Notes under the pieces: model-generated | Databases searched by the model: none | What the model saw: only the letters and a program-made list of their open reading frames with translations | What the model was told of the DNA's origin: nothing | Assembly: GCA_049966155.1 (NCBI GenBank) | Contig: JBMFVE010000002.1 | Span: 1 to 64,000 of the forward strand | From: JBMFVE01 sp049966155 | Lineage (GTDB): Bacteria > Bacteroidota > Ignavibacteria > Kryptoniales > JAKASW01 | Reading direction: 5' to 3' | DNA: 64,000 nucleotides | Shown: positions 27,009 to 36,854 of the stretch, one piece after another | Layout of the letters: every line of letters begins with the position of its first letter | Position numbering within the stretch: the stretch's first letter is position 1 | Translations under genes and position numbers: made by a program

Positions 27009-27082
27009 TACTGGCGGTGCGACTCGAACGCACGACCCCTAGATCCACAGTCTAGTGCTCTAACCAACTGAGCTACGCCAGC
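27009..27082 (-). tRNA. tRNA-His (GTG anticodon)
   Basis: Folded by eye on the minus strand: acceptor GCTGGCG/CGCCAGT (with a terminal G-U wobble), D arm GCTC...GAGC, anticodon arm CTAGA-CTGTGGA-TCTAG with anticodon GTG, T arm GTGCG-TTCGAGT-CGCAC, discriminator A (27009). CCA is not encoded (CAA follows). Unusually for a bacterial tRNA-His, base -1 is T rather than G and position 73 is A rather than C. The remainder of the 26929-27319 gap shows no other gene or clear repeat. Confidence 0.93.
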
Positions 27083-27319
27083 ATAACAAACGTCTAACTA
27101 CTGGAAATTTAATAACCTGTCTTAACTTATCAAATACCGAAAAATTGTAAGCGTTCTGATAACGGCTGCACAGTATTGTAAGGTTACAGTCAAAATATTA
27201 AACTACCTGCGTAAAATGTATGCGATACAGATAAAAAGTTATTAAATGCAGATCTAAAATGTCGTACTTCTGGCAATGCAGGAACTATCAGGAAAAAATC
27301 GTGAGGAAGGAATCGTCAA

Positions 27320-28525
27320 ATGGCTGAGCAATACATAACCTGCCCACATTGTGGGAAGAGAATCCAGCTGACTGAAGCGTTTACGCACGACATAGAAGAA
27401 AGGCTTCGGAAAGAGTTTGACCTGGAGGCGAAACGTAAAGAAAAGGAATTTGAGAAGGCATTTGAGGCACAGCAAAAAGAGTATGAAGCGAAGCTGGATC
27501 GTGAAAGGACAAAACTAATAAATCAGGCAAAAAAGGAAGCGGAGGAATTAGTCTCGACTGAACTTGCTGATTTAAAATCAGAGGTTGAGAAGAAAGAAAA
27601 CCAGCTCAAAGAAGCCCGGAAAAAGGAACTTGAATTACTCAGGAAGCAGCATGAAATCGACGAACGAGAAAAGTCAATGGAACTTGAGATTGAGCGAACA
27701 CTTGCAAGGGAACGGAAAAAAATCTGGGAAGAAGCTGCTTCAAAAGCTGTCGAAGAACATCAATTAAAGGATCGAGAGAAGGATGAACAACTTGCCGAGA
27801 TGAGAAAACAAATAGAAGAGCTTAAAAGGAAGGCTGAACAGGGCTCCCAACAAGCACAAGGCGAAGCACTTGAACTTGAACTGGAAGAATTGCTTCGATC
27901 CAGTTTCCGAACCGATGACATTGAACCTGTTTCCAAAGGTGTTAGAGGGGGCGATGTAATTCATCGAGTTAATACTTCCTCTGGATCCAGATGTGGTTCA
28001 ATTTTGTGGGAAGCCAAACGTACAAAAGCGTGGAGCGACGTCTGGATTGACAAGCTAAAAGACGATCAACGGCAGGGCAAGTTTGATTTGGCAGTAATTG
28101 TTTCTTCTGTTTTGCCGAAGGGAATCAACCGTTCAGGCAATGTTGACGGGGTCTGGGTAACTGATTTTCAATCGGTTATTGGATTGGCCACCGCTCTTCG
28201 TGCGCTCTTGATTGAAGTATATCAGGCAAGGAATGCTCTTGTGGGAAAAAGTGAGAAAATGGAGATCATTTACAAATACCTATCTGGTTCTGAGTTCAGG
28301 CATAGAGTCGAAGCAATTGTAGAGGCTTTTGTTGCTATGAAAGAAGATCTTGAGGCAGAGAAGCGTGCAATGGAAAAAGTCTGGTCAAAGAGAGAAAAGC
28401 AAATACAAAGGGTCATACACAATACTGCAGGGATGTATGGTGACCTTCAGGGGATAATAGGTGCTTCTCTTCCTGAAATTAAGATTTTACAGTTGCCCGG
28501 TAGTGATAATTCAGAACTGGATTAG
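27320..28525 (+). CDS. DUF2130 protein: zinc ribbon, long coiled coil, nuclease-like C-terminal domain
   Basis: A 401-residue protein. The N-terminus has CPHCG (8-12), half of a possible zinc ribbon. Residues about 25-190 are almost continuously charged coiled coil. The C-terminal DUF2130 domain (about 200-365) has LELELEELLRSSF, GGDVIHRV, ILWEAKRTKAWSDVWIDKLKDDQR, a pattern with spaced acidic and E-x-K residues like PD-(D/E)XK nucleases, followed by DLAVIVSSVLP. The coiled-coil-plus-nuclease layout resembles RmuC, suggesting a DNA-maintenance role, but the function is unknown. A GAGGAAGGA site precedes the ATG. It is convergent with the PBP4 gene 25 bp away. Confidence 0.85.
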   Translation: MAEQYITCPHCGKRIQLTEAFTHDIEERLRKEFDLEAKRKEKEFEKAFEAQQKEYEAKLDRERTKLINQAKKEAEELVSTELADLKSEVEKKENQLKEARKKELELLRKQHEIDEREKSMELEIERTLARERKKIWEEAASKAVEEHQLKDREKDEQLAEMRKQIEELKRKAEQGSQQAQGEALELELEELLRSSFRTDDIEPVSKGVRGGDVIHRVNTSSGSRCGSILWEAKRTKAWSDVWIDKLKDDQRQGKFDLAVIVSSVLPKGINRSGNVDGVWVTDFQSVIGLATALRALLIEVYQARNALVGKSEKMEIIYKYLSGSEFRHRVEAIVEAFVAMKEDLEAEKRAMEKVWSKREKQIQRVIHNTAGMYGDLQGIIGASLPEIKILQLPGSDNSELD

Positions 28526-28550
28526 CTGATTTCACGGTTCAACACTTCAG

Positions 28551-30110
28551 TTACAATTGCCTGTCACGATTTAAGTAACGCATATTTTTCTTTTTCAGCA
28601 GATGAGTTTTCTTATTAAACATGAAAGTTCCCAGGTGATGGAGTCTCAGTGCCTTTTCAAATGACCTTGCATTATGGTTAAAATAATAAAGGACATGACA
28701 TATCTCATCCTGGAGCTGCCGAAAAGGCTTTGTTTTCCCGGCAAAATTTTGCATCATCATGGAGAATATTATAGTATCACCTGGTACAAAAACATAACCC
28801 GAAAGTGTGCTGACTCCACTAATTGATCCGGTTTTTGCCACAATTCGGTGTGTTGAACTGTCAAATTTCATTCTTTCTTCAAGTGTTCCATCCACTCCGG
28901 CAACTGGTAAGCTGTTTATGAATATTTCTCTAATCATGGACGGTTCATTAAGTATTTGATCAAGTACTTTTACCAGAGCTTCGGATGTTATTAAATTGTA
29001 ATGGGAAACGCCTGACCCATCGACCAGAAAATACTCGGTAGAATCCACACCACATGTTGATAGAAATTTTTTGACAAATGTGATTCCACTATCAGCACTT
29101 CCTATCTCATGAGCTATTTCACGAGGAACAATTCTCAACAGGCATTCCGCACCAAGGTTATCGGACTCCTTATTTGTATACGTGATTACTGTGTCTATGT
29201 TATGGGTAATTGTGGCCAATGTTAAACTTCTTGACAAAGGAGGACAATCTCTTTTGGAGAGCACCTGTCCTCTAACTATAACTCCCCTGCGCTCAAGCGC
29301 CTCCATTAAAAGTGTGCCAAAGTACTTTGCGGGATGCCTGACCGAAAAACTGTAATCTTCCCTTATAAAATTATTTGTAAAAGTGCCGCTTACTTTTACT
29401 ATGTTGAAAGAGCAGCTGTCTATGCGGTTAACCACAACCGAATCTTTTAATCCAGGCAAAGCACTAATTTCAATGGTTACAAAGGATGTTGCCGGGTTGG
29501 AAAGAACTAAAAGTTTATTTAATGTTGAATCGCGAACGACAGAGATGTTTATAGCATTGTGATTGACACACGCAGGTGAGATAAACATGGCGAAAGCGGA
29601 GGGTTCGTCATCCCACATCCATCCGTTTCCCCACTGCAGGCTGTCAAATGCATTGGTACAAACGACAATGTCCCCTGAAACAGTATCAATTCCTGAAGTA
29701 AGCACGGATGCTGCAATGGAGTCGATGTCATTTAGACTGAGAACCGGATCACCTGAGGGGAGAACCACAAGATTGCCATCAAGATAATGATTCCGAATAA
29801 ATCCATTGCTTAAAACAACTGTTCTAAAATTGTAATCAGGTCCCAAATAATGCAGTGCACAGGATGTTGTGACTATCTTGAGGTTACTTGCCGGGCGTAA
29901 CAGGAGTTTTGAATTTAATGAATAAATGGTCTTATGCCATTTCCTTGAATATATGGACAGACTTTTTATAGTACGGTCTGTACGCGAATTTCTAATTAAA
30001 TAGTCTATATTTCTTTTTAGAACCATTACAGATGGATATTGTCGCGCATGAACAGCGGATACTAAAAGGGCAGAAGAAATCATAATGATAAGAAGGTTTC
30101 TAACTTTCAT
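28551..30110 (-). CDS. dacB: D-alanyl-D-alanine carboxypeptidase/endopeptidase, PBP4 (S13) type
   Basis: A 519-residue penicillin-binding protein. After a signal peptide (about 1-22), it has the SxxK motif SNLK (75-78) preceded by PA, the second motif SHYN in DGSGVSHYN, and the third KTG in AKTGSISGVSTLSG. These are the catalytic Ser/Lys, Ser-x-Asn equivalent and KTG triad of class C PBPs that trim or cleave peptidoglycan cross-links. The end past residue ~490 is a short basic tail. It overlaps the response regulator by 11 bases and is the last gene of a three-gene operon headed by the histidine kinase. Confidence 0.92.
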   Translation of the reverse strand: MKVRNLLIIMISSALLVSAVHARQYPSVMVLKRNIDYLIRNSRTDRTIKSLSIYSRKWHKTIYSLNSKLLLRPASNLKIVTTSCALHYLGPDYNFRTVVLSNGFIRNHYLDGNLVVLPSGDPVLSLNDIDSIAASVLTSGIDTVSGDIVVCTNAFDSLQWGNGWMWDDEPSAFAMFISPACVNHNAINISVVRDSTLNKLLVLSNPATSFVTIEISALPGLKDSVVVNRIDSCSFNIVKVSGTFTNNFIREDYSFSVRHPAKYFGTLLMEALERRGVIVRGQVLSKRDCPPLSRSLTLATITHNIDTVITYTNKESDNLGAECLLRIVPREIAHEIGSADSGITFVKKFLSTCGVDSTEYFLVDGSGVSHYNLITSEALVKVLDQILNEPSMIREIFINSLPVAGVDGTLEERMKFDSSTHRIVAKTGSISGVSTLSGYVFVPGDTIIFSMMMQNFAGKTKPFRQLQDEICHVLYYFNHNARSFEKALRLHHLGTFMFNKKTHLLKKKNMRYLNRDRQL

Positions 30111-31446
30111 TTTTCGGTCCTATTTTTCTGTAAATTGTGCTCTTGTTGATGTTTAAAAGCTTTGCTGCTTCCGAATAGTCATTATTGCATTTTTTAAGGA
30201 CAAAACGCAAATAAGCTTCCTGTAATTCATCGAGAGTGAACCTATGAGGAGCTGCTGAGAGCCAGGAGTCCACTGAATTATCTTTTTCAAAAACCTCAAC
30301 ATCTGATTTGTCCACGACTGGACCTGCGGCCAGTGCAATGGCCCTGTCAACAAAATTTTCTAGCTCCCTTACATTTCCAGGCCAGTCGTGTCCCATCAAC
30401 ATCTCCATTAGCTCGTCAGAAAAAGAGTCAACATTCTTATTATGCATATGATTGTACTTATTGATAAAATGCTTCACCAGAGGGGGGATGTCCTCTTTTC
30501 GCTCACGTAAGGGAGGTAGCTGTATTCTTATGACGCTCAGGCGATAAAATAAATCTTCTCGAAATAGCCTTTCCTTCACCATATGAGAAAGGTCCCGATT
30601 TGTAGCTGCGATAATTCTCACATCAACATGTTTTGTTGTGGTGCTGCCAATGCGCCGAACTTCATGCTCCTGCAATGCACGCAAAAGCTTCGGCTGCAGT
30701 GAGAGCGGGATTTCACCTATCTCATCCAGAAAAAGTGTGCCTCCATCTGCTTCTGAAAACAACCCATCACGTGCAAAGAGTGCCCCTGTGAATGCACCCT
30801 TTTCATGGCCGAACAATTCCGCTTCCAGCAGCTGCTCGGGGATTGCAGCAATGCTCACGGGAACGAACGGTTTGTCTGCACGAGGGCTATTCATATGTAT
30901 TGACTTAGCAACAAGCTCTTTACCAGTTCCACTCTCTCCCTGTATCAGCACATTTGAGTTTGTCGGAGCAACCCGCCCTAACATCTTGAAGACTTTGAGC
31001 ATTTTCTCACTGAATCCAATCACACCCGATATATCGATACCGCTGTCCTTACCCTTATCTTCAAGCTGTAATTTTCTGGAGTGCTTGAAGTGAGAGACAG
31101 CATTAGATATGACAAACCTAATTTCATTCAGGTTAAGTGGTTTGCTGATATAGTCATAAGCACCGGCTTTTATTGAGCTCGCTGCAGCATCGAGCCTTCC
31201 AAATGCTGTTATTAAAATCACAGGAAGACCCGGAATTGTCTTTACGATTTCATCAAGAAGGTCAGTACCGGTCATTCCGGGCATCATAATATCTGACACA
31301 ACTGCAGAATATTTTCCCGTTTTTATTTCCTCCAGAGCTCGAATGGGATTTGAGAATGTTTCAACATCATAAGACGGTGAGAGAGCTTCGCGAAGTAGTT
31401 CGAGGGAGTCTTCGTGGTCGTCTATTATGGCAATTTTATCTTTCAT
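30100..31446 (-). CDS. Sigma-54-dependent response regulator (NtrC family)
   Basis: A 448-residue regulator in three parts: receiver (1-125) with phospho-acceptor Asp52 (VVSDIMMPGMTG) and the signalling Thr-Ala and Lys of the family (ITAFG, ISKPL); AAA+ domain (about 145-375) with Walker A GESGTGKE, the sigma-54-contacting GAFTGA loop (ELFGHEKGAFTGA) and the FLDEIGE Walker B; and a Fis-type helix-turn-helix at the end (YSEAAKLLNINKSTIYRKI). It activates sigma-54 RNA polymerase when phosphorylated. It overlaps the kinase by four bases. Its target promoters were not identified in the window. Confidence 0.95.
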   Translation of the reverse strand: MKDKIAIIDDHEDSLELLREALSPSYDVETFSNPIRALEEIKTGKYSAVVSDIMMPGMTGTDLLDEIVKTIPGLPVILITAFGRLDAAASSIKAGAYDYISKPLNLNEIRFVISNAVSHFKHSRKLQLEDKGKDSGIDISGVIGFSEKMLKVFKMLGRVAPTNSNVLIQGESGTGKELVAKSIHMNSPRADKPFVPVSIAAIPEQLLEAELFGHEKGAFTGALFARDGLFSEADGGTLFLDEIGEIPLSLQPKLLRALQEHEVRRIGSTTTKHVDVRIIAATNRDLSHMVKERLFREDLFYRLSVIRIQLPPLRERKEDIPPLVKHFINKYNHMHNKNVDSFSDELMEMLMGHDWPGNVRELENFVDRAIALAAGPVVDKSDVEVFEKDNSVDSWLSAAPHRFTLDELQEAYLRFVLKKCNNDYSEAAKLLNINKSTIYRKIGPKNES

Positions 31447-33032
31447 ATTGTGTTGACCTGTTTAATGGGTATTTCAAGGGAAAATGTAGTTACAGCCGGT
31501 CCATTTCTTGAAAGATAGAGTTTTCCACCATGTTTTTCAGCAATTTCTTTGCATATGATCAATCCCATGCCATTTCCATGCGGTTTCTTGCTGGATATGT
31601 ACTCATTAAACAGCTTTGGAACCATCTCATCAGGAACACCACCACCATTGTCAGAAACGTCAATGTGAACCACTTCTACATTATTTTTAGTTTCCTTCCA
31701 GACATGAAGTTCAATAAATTTTTCAGTGGTTGAGTTTCCTCTGGTATTGTCCCTTATGGCATCTGCGGCATTATTGATAAGGTTTATCAATACCTGCTGT
31801 ATTTGAATAGGGTCGATTTCGAGAGTTAATAAGGGATCATCTGCTTTCGTTCGAAATTCTATCCCCTCATTTGTCAGTCGCAAATCAACTATCATTTTTG
31901 TTTCATCAATTAAATTTCTGACCGTAATTTGCTTCTTAAGAAGTGAAGATGCTTCAGAATCACGAAGCGAGCTATTTATGATTGCGATCATTTTCTCTAC
32001 CTGGCGTTCAATAAGCTGGAGTTTCTTTTGTGCCTCAGGTGACACATTTTGTTCAAGCAAAAGTTGGACAGAAGTGTAAACCGCATTCAATGGGCTGCCA
32101 ACCTCATGAGCAAGTTTAGCAGCCGCCTTGCTCATTGCTGCCTGCGATTCAAAAATTCTGAGCTTTTCCTGTAGAGTAATGATTTCATTGCTTTGTTTTC
32201 TTATTCTCTCAGTGGCCTGATCAATTTCATGCTGGAGTCTTTCGTTGAAATTTTCCTGACTTTTCATCTCATATGCAATGACTTCATGAGCTTCTTCAAG
32301 TCGGTCCATCATCTCGTTGAAAATTAACGAGAGTTTTCTAAATTCAGCGCCTGTTTGAATTGAAAGTCGTGTACGAAGATTTCCGTCTGCAGCTGCGAGC
32401 ATCGCCCTGCCAAATTCGTTAAAAGGCTCAAGGAAGGTCAGCTTGAGCGCGTACATTAGCAAAATCGATGCCAGGATGCCAACAGCAATTGTAATTAAAG
32501 CTCCAGCCTCCTGATACCTGCGAACGGTCTTCGTAATTTTTCGGAGCGAAATTTTTGCGACCACGTAACCGCATGGTTTTTTGTTTTGCAACCGCAACCG
32601 GTCAAATGAATAAACAAAGTCACCATTTGTCTCAGAAATCGGCACGGGTACAGAATCAATTTTCGTGAGTCGGCTGGTCAGGTAGCCATTTTCACTGTCA
32701 GATATTGACGTTCCAGAATAAGTTAAAAGTCTTACAGATTTGTTGTTAGAATCAAGAGAATATACACCTATGAATTGGGCTTCCGGCAATAGCTTCATTG
32801 CCAGATGCAAATTCGACGATAGGACAGTTGAGTCAAGATTGGGGTATCCGCGGATTGTCAGCTTGAATTCAGAAGTGATGAGCGTTGCACTATTCTCGGC
32901 TGTGTGTATTAAAGTTCGTTCAATTGAAATGGAGTTGAGATAGCTGATTAAAAATCCAGCAGCCAGTAAAATGAGTACGACGACAGCAGTAAGTCGAGTT
33001 CGCAAAGAAAGCGGTGGATCAAATAAACGCAC
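31443..33032 (-). CDS. Membrane sensor histidine kinase partnered with the NtrC-type regulator
   Basis: A 529-residue protein. Two transmembrane segments (about 13-31 and 176-197) flank an extracytoplasmic sensor region of ~145 residues of no obvious family. A HAMP-like linker (about 200-255) and coiled coil lead to the dimerisation helix with His309 (KLAHEVGSPLNAV) and an ATP-binding domain with NLINNAADAI, DNGGGVP and GNGMGLIICKEIAEKHGG. It would autophosphorylate His309 and pass phosphate to Asp52 of the downstream regulator. The signal may concern the envelope, given the PBP4 gene in the same operon; that is inference. Confidence 0.95.
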   Translation of the reverse strand: MRLFDPPLSLRTRLTAVVVLILLAAGFLISYLNSISIERTLIHTAENSATLITSEFKLTIRGYPNLDSTVLSSNLHLAMKLLPEAQFIGVYSLDSNNKSVRLLTYSGTSISDSENGYLTSRLTKIDSVPVPISETNGDFVYSFDRLRLQNKKPCGYVVAKISLRKITKTVRRYQEAGALITIAVGILASILLMYALKLTFLEPFNEFGRAMLAAADGNLRTRLSIQTGAEFRKLSLIFNEMMDRLEEAHEVIAYEMKSQENFNERLQHEIDQATERIRKQSNEIITLQEKLRIFESQAAMSKAAAKLAHEVGSPLNAVYTSVQLLLEQNVSPEAQKKLQLIERQVEKMIAIINSSLRDSEASSLLKKQITVRNLIDETKMIVDLRLTNEGIEFRTKADDPLLTLEIDPIQIQQVLINLINNAADAIRDNTRGNSTTEKFIELHVWKETKNNVEVVHIDVSDNGGGVPDEMVPKLFNEYISSKKPHGNGMGLIICKEIAEKHGGKLYLSRNGPAVTTFSLEIPIKQVNTI

Positions 33033-33199
33033 AATTAAAATATAATTTTACAGCTCATGGCTATCAAGGAAGTGTGCCGATTTTGGGGGATTTGCATAAG
33101 ATAAAAATAATTGGCAATTTAACTGGATAAAAGTCTACTGAAATTGAATAATTTCTTCGCTTTAATTGGGTTTTAAAAACAATTATATCGGGAGGATTT

Positions 33200-33862
33200 A
33201 TGAAAAAGTTCTTGTTTTCCGTCCTTGTTGGTTTGGCTTTTACCGCAGGAGCCAGTGCCCAGCACGTGAGAAGTCATTTTGAACTCTCTGTAGCACCAGC
33301 ATTTGTAGTTTCTCCTAAAATCTGGTCAAGCACAGCTCCAGATGGAGCGGGGCTTAAATATGGTCTGGGATATGACGGCAAATATGTCACTGATATTTCA
33401 GGCAGTGATAACTTTTATCTGGTTACTACTGCTGGAGGAGTTTCTTTTATTTCTGCATCGCAAAATGTTTCTGGAAATACAATTAAATCAAATGAAAACA
33501 TATTTCACTTACTGGAAGGGGTCGAATATATTGGGTCGGCAAATGAAAATATAATCCCTCATTTTGGTTTGAATGCGGGTGTCTCCGTATTCGGAAAGTT
33601 TACGACAATCACAAATGGCACCAAAAGTGTTCATTATCCATCAAATTACCAGCCGCGCATTGCAGTCAGCGGTAGTGCGGGAGTGATATTGTTTCCTGCA
33701 GACAACTATGGAGTTGATATAAGTCTTGAGTATCAAATTGCAAATGCGGCACTTCGTTCGAAAACAAATGACCCGGCCAAATCAATTGCATTTGATACTG
33801 CTGAACACTATGTCAGTTTTATAAAGCTTAACTTAGGAGTTGCATTTAGATTGACGCCTTAA
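33200..33862 (+). CDS. Secreted protein, probable small outer-membrane beta-barrel
   Basis: A 220-residue protein with a classic signal peptide (MKKFLFSVLVGLAFTAGASAQ). The mature part is rich in alternating hydrophobic and polar residues with Gly/Ser/Asn turns, in strands such as HFELSVAPAFVV and ISLEYQIANAALR, and ends in an aromatic-hydrophobic strand (LGVAFRLTP), which suggests an outer-membrane barrel. I do not recognise a family. A GGGAGGATTT ribosome-binding site precedes the ATG. It is divergent from the kinase operon, across 167 bp, and so could be one of its targets, but no sigma-54 promoter is visible there. Confidence 0.6.
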   Translation: MKKFLFSVLVGLAFTAGASAQHVRSHFELSVAPAFVVSPKIWSSTAPDGAGLKYGLGYDGKYVTDISGSDNFYLVTTAGGVSFISASQNVSGNTIKSNENIFHLLEGVEYIGSANENIIPHFGLNAGVSVFGKFTTITNGTKSVHYPSNYQPRIAVSGSAGVILFPADNYGVDISLEYQIANAALRSKTNDPAKSIAFDTAEHYVSFIKLNLGVAFRLTP

Positions 33863-33950
33863 TGCTTCTGATTAAGGAAGAAAAGCCCTCCTCAAAGGTG
33901 ATAACCTCTGAACGATTTTTAAGTTTTAAGGGCATGTATGATGCGGGCAA

Positions 33951-36809
33951 TTGAAGACAAAAGGTATGGAATTGCAAAGTAAGTCAAATCATCCTCCTTC
34001 AAGGAGAGCTCATAAAGAAGCCATAATTATTGAGGGAGTTCGTACCCATAACCTCAAGAATATCAGTGTATCTGTCCCCAAAGGGAAGATTACTGTTGTT
34101 ACGGGTCCTTCAGGCAGCGGCAAATCCAGCCTGGCTTTCGATACTATTTATGCAGAAGGGCAGAGGCGATATATAGAAAGCCTCTCTGCTTATGTGCGGC
34201 AGTTCCTTGAACGGATGGAGAGGCCAGATATTGATTCAATACATGGGATAGGTCCGACTGTTGCCATAGAGCAGAGAAAAATAAGTCGTAACCCTCGTTC
34301 AACTGTCGCAACTATGACCGAGATATATGACTACATGAGACTCCTGTTTGGAAGGGTTGGAAAGGTTTTTTGTACCAATTGCAAAATTGAGGTTAAAAAA
34401 TACTCCCCGGAAGATATTATAGGTGAACTTGGCAATCATCGTAAAATTAATAGGTTATATATATTAGTGCAGGTTAAAAACAGTGATAAGCCTAATGCAT
34501 TAGAGCAAATTAAGTCAAAAGGATACTTCCGCCTTGTTTCCAGAAGCAAGCCTGCCGAGGTTCTTGATATCAGTGACGTTGATAAATATGAGAACTTAGC
34601 TGAGAGCTTCATACTGCTGGACAGGCTGTCGATGGGAGCGGAAGATTTCAGGGAGAGATTCATTGAAGCGTGCGAACAGGGGTTTGAGATAGGTGACGGT
34701 TCGATATATGTTTACAGTCTTGACGATGGGGCGCTTCTAAAGTTTCCCGGTGAACTTGAGTGCAGAAATTGTGGGACGGGGTACGTTGAACCTGAGCCCA
34801 GACTTTTCTCTTTTAACAATCCTTATGGAGCATGCCCCAGTTGCCAGGGATTTGGTACAGTTCTCGGTTATGATTTTAAAAAATCTGTTGTTGACCCCTC
34901 ATTATCTATTTTAAAGGGTGCAATAGCTCTAATTAACGCTCCAGCATTTGACCTTTACAGACGGTCACTTTCAAAAGCCGGCTCTATTGGCAAAATTAGG
35001 CTGGATGAGCCCGTGGGGAATCTGACCGGAGAAGAATGGGAATATCTTATAAACGGCGATGAGATCTTCCCTGGTCTTCTGAAATTTGTAAAGGCTCTTG
35101 AAAAAAGATCTCACTCTTTTTCAATGAAATACTTCCTTGATAAGTATAGAGGATATGTGACATGCCCTGAATGTGGAGGTGCCCGACTGAGGAGAGATGC
35201 CCTTGCAGTATATGTTGATGGGAAGAATATCTTTGACGTTGTTCAAATGACAATATCAGAAGCCAGGGGATTCTTCTCAAGAATTAATCTTCAGGGATCG
35301 AGTGCTGTCGTTGCGGAACAGATCCTGGCAGAAATCCAGAAGAGGATTGAGTACCTTGATGATATTGGCCTTGGATACCTTACGCTCGACAGGCTTTCAT
35401 CAACTCTATCTGGCGGCGAAGCTCAGCGGGTTGCTTTATCTCATAGTTTGGCTTCAACACTTGTATCCACAATTTATGTGCTGGATGAGCCGAGCATCGG
35501 ATTGCATCCCAGAGATATTAATCGTCTGATAAAGGTTTTGAAAAAACTGAAATCGTATGATAATACTGTAATAGTGGTAGAGCACGATCCGGAAATTATG
35601 AGAAGCGGTGATTATATAATTGATCTGGGGCCAGGGTCAGGTACAAATGGTGGTCAGGTTATATTTCATGGGACTTATAAGGAATTGCTGAAATCTGAAA
35701 AATCGTTGACTGCCATTTATTTGAGAGGCGAGCGAAGGATTGGTGTTCCAGGTGAGAGGAAGAAACCTACAAAGTTTATACATATTAAGGGAGCGAATCT
35801 TCATAATATTCGCAATACTGATGTTCATATACCGCTCGACAGTTTCGTTTGCATTACAGGAGTGAGCGGTTCCGGAAAGAGTACACTTGTTTATGATATT
35901 CTGCATGCTTCGCTTTCAGCTGATCCTTCAGATTATCAACAAACTGGTAACGACACTGTGAAGGTTATGCCTCGAAATTGTCGTGAAATAATCCTGGATC
36001 ACGCTATAAGGGGTGTCGAAATGATAGATCAATCCTCTGTGAGCAGGATGCGCAGATCTAACGTGGCAACTTACAGTGGTGCCTTCGATGGTATTCGCGT
36101 TGTTTTTTCACAAACCCCTCTGGCAAGGGAGAGAGGTTTGTCACCCAGTTATTTTTCATTCAATGTAGACTGGGGTGGAAGATGTGAAGCCTGTGAGGGA
36201 GAAGGGGTACAAATTGTTGAGATGCAGTTTCTCGCAGACGTTACGCTGGAGTGTGAAGTGTGCAAAGGAAAGAGATATTCATCGGAGGCACTGGAAGTAA
36301 AATACCATGGGAAAGACATTTCAGAAGTCCTGGATATGACTGTTGATGATGCTGCTGATTTCTTTGGAAGTCGTAAGGAAATACTGAAGCCTTTGAAAAT
36401 ACTTCAAAGGGTCGGACTGGGTTATATGAAACTTGGACAGAGGCTGTCGACACTGTCGGGAGGAGAAGCTCAGCGCTTAAAAATATCCAGCTACCTATCC
36501 TCTTCAGCCGAGAAGGATATGTTGTTTTTGCTTGATGAACCTACCACAGGCTTACATTTTGATGAAATTTCCAGACTTCTCGATGTCCTTTTTGATTTAA
36601 GAGACAAAGGGAACAGCATAGTAGTTGTAGAGCACAATCTTGATGTTATAAAAAATGCTGACTACATAATCGATCTTGGTCCTGAGGCAGGGGAAGGGGG
36701 TGGAAGAGTGGTCGCTGCCGGTACCCCCGAGGAGGTCGCATCTATCCCTGGGTCATACACGGGGAGATTTCTTAAGAAGGTACTTGAAAAAGTACAAAAT
36801 GCCGCCTGA
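33951..36809 (+). CDS. uvrA: Excinuclease ABC subunit A
   Basis: DNA-damage recognition ATPase of nucleotide excision repair. The 952-residue protein has two ABC ATPase halves: Walker A GPSGSGKSS (52-60) and GVSGSGKST; signature motifs LSGGEAQRV and LSGGEAQRL; Walker B VLDEPSIGLHP and LLDEPTTGLH. It has a UvrB-binding region (about 140-250) with a CTNC half, and zinc-binding CRNC...CPSC and CEAC...CEVC. The start drawn is TTG 33951; ATG 33966, five codons in, is equally acceptable as no strong ribosome-binding site favours either. Lengths near 940 are standard. Confidence 0.95.
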   Translation: MKTKGMELQSKSNHPPSRRAHKEAIIIEGVRTHNLKNISVSVPKGKITVVTGPSGSGKSSLAFDTIYAEGQRRYIESLSAYVRQFLERMERPDIDSIHGIGPTVAIEQRKISRNPRSTVATMTEIYDYMRLLFGRVGKVFCTNCKIEVKKYSPEDIIGELGNHRKINRLYILVQVKNSDKPNALEQIKSKGYFRLVSRSKPAEVLDISDVDKYENLAESFILLDRLSMGAEDFRERFIEACEQGFEIGDGSIYVYSLDDGALLKFPGELECRNCGTGYVEPEPRLFSFNNPYGACPSCQGFGTVLGYDFKKSVVDPSLSILKGAIALINAPAFDLYRRSLSKAGSIGKIRLDEPVGNLTGEEWEYLINGDEIFPGLLKFVKALEKRSHSFSMKYFLDKYRGYVTCPECGGARLRRDALAVYVDGKNIFDVVQMTISEARGFFSRINLQGSSAVVAEQILAEIQKRIEYLDDIGLGYLTLDRLSSTLSGGEAQRVALSHSLASTLVSTIYVLDEPSIGLHPRDINRLIKVLKKLKSYDNTVIVVEHDPEIMRSGDYIIDLGPGSGTNGGQVIFHGTYKELLKSEKSLTAIYLRGERRIGVPGERKKPTKFIHIKGANLHNIRNTDVHIPLDSFVCITGVSGSGKSTLVYDILHASLSADPSDYQQTGNDTVKVMPRNCREIILDHAIRGVEMIDQSSVSRMRRSNVATYSGAFDGIRVVFSQTPLARERGLSPSYFSFNVDWGGRCEACEGEGVQIVEMQFLADVTLECEVCKGKRYSSEALEVKYHGKDISEVLDMTVDDAADFFGSRKEILKPLKILQRVGLGYMKLGQRLSTLSGGEAQRLKISSYLSSSAEKDMLFLLDEPTTGLHFDEISRLLDVLFDLRDKGNSIVVVEHNLDVIKNADYIIDLGPEAGEGGGRVVAAGTPEEVASIPGSYTGRFLKKVLEKVQNAA

Positions 36810-36854
36810 CCGTTCTTTCATTGTCCGAAAATTTCGGTTTGCTCTATGAAGAGA

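Noticed and set aside
33033..33199. Sigma-54 promoter for the secreted protein opposite the NtrC operon
   Set aside because: No -24/-12 pair (TGGC...TTGC with proper spacing) was found; TTGGCAATTTAACTGG lacks the -12 GC.
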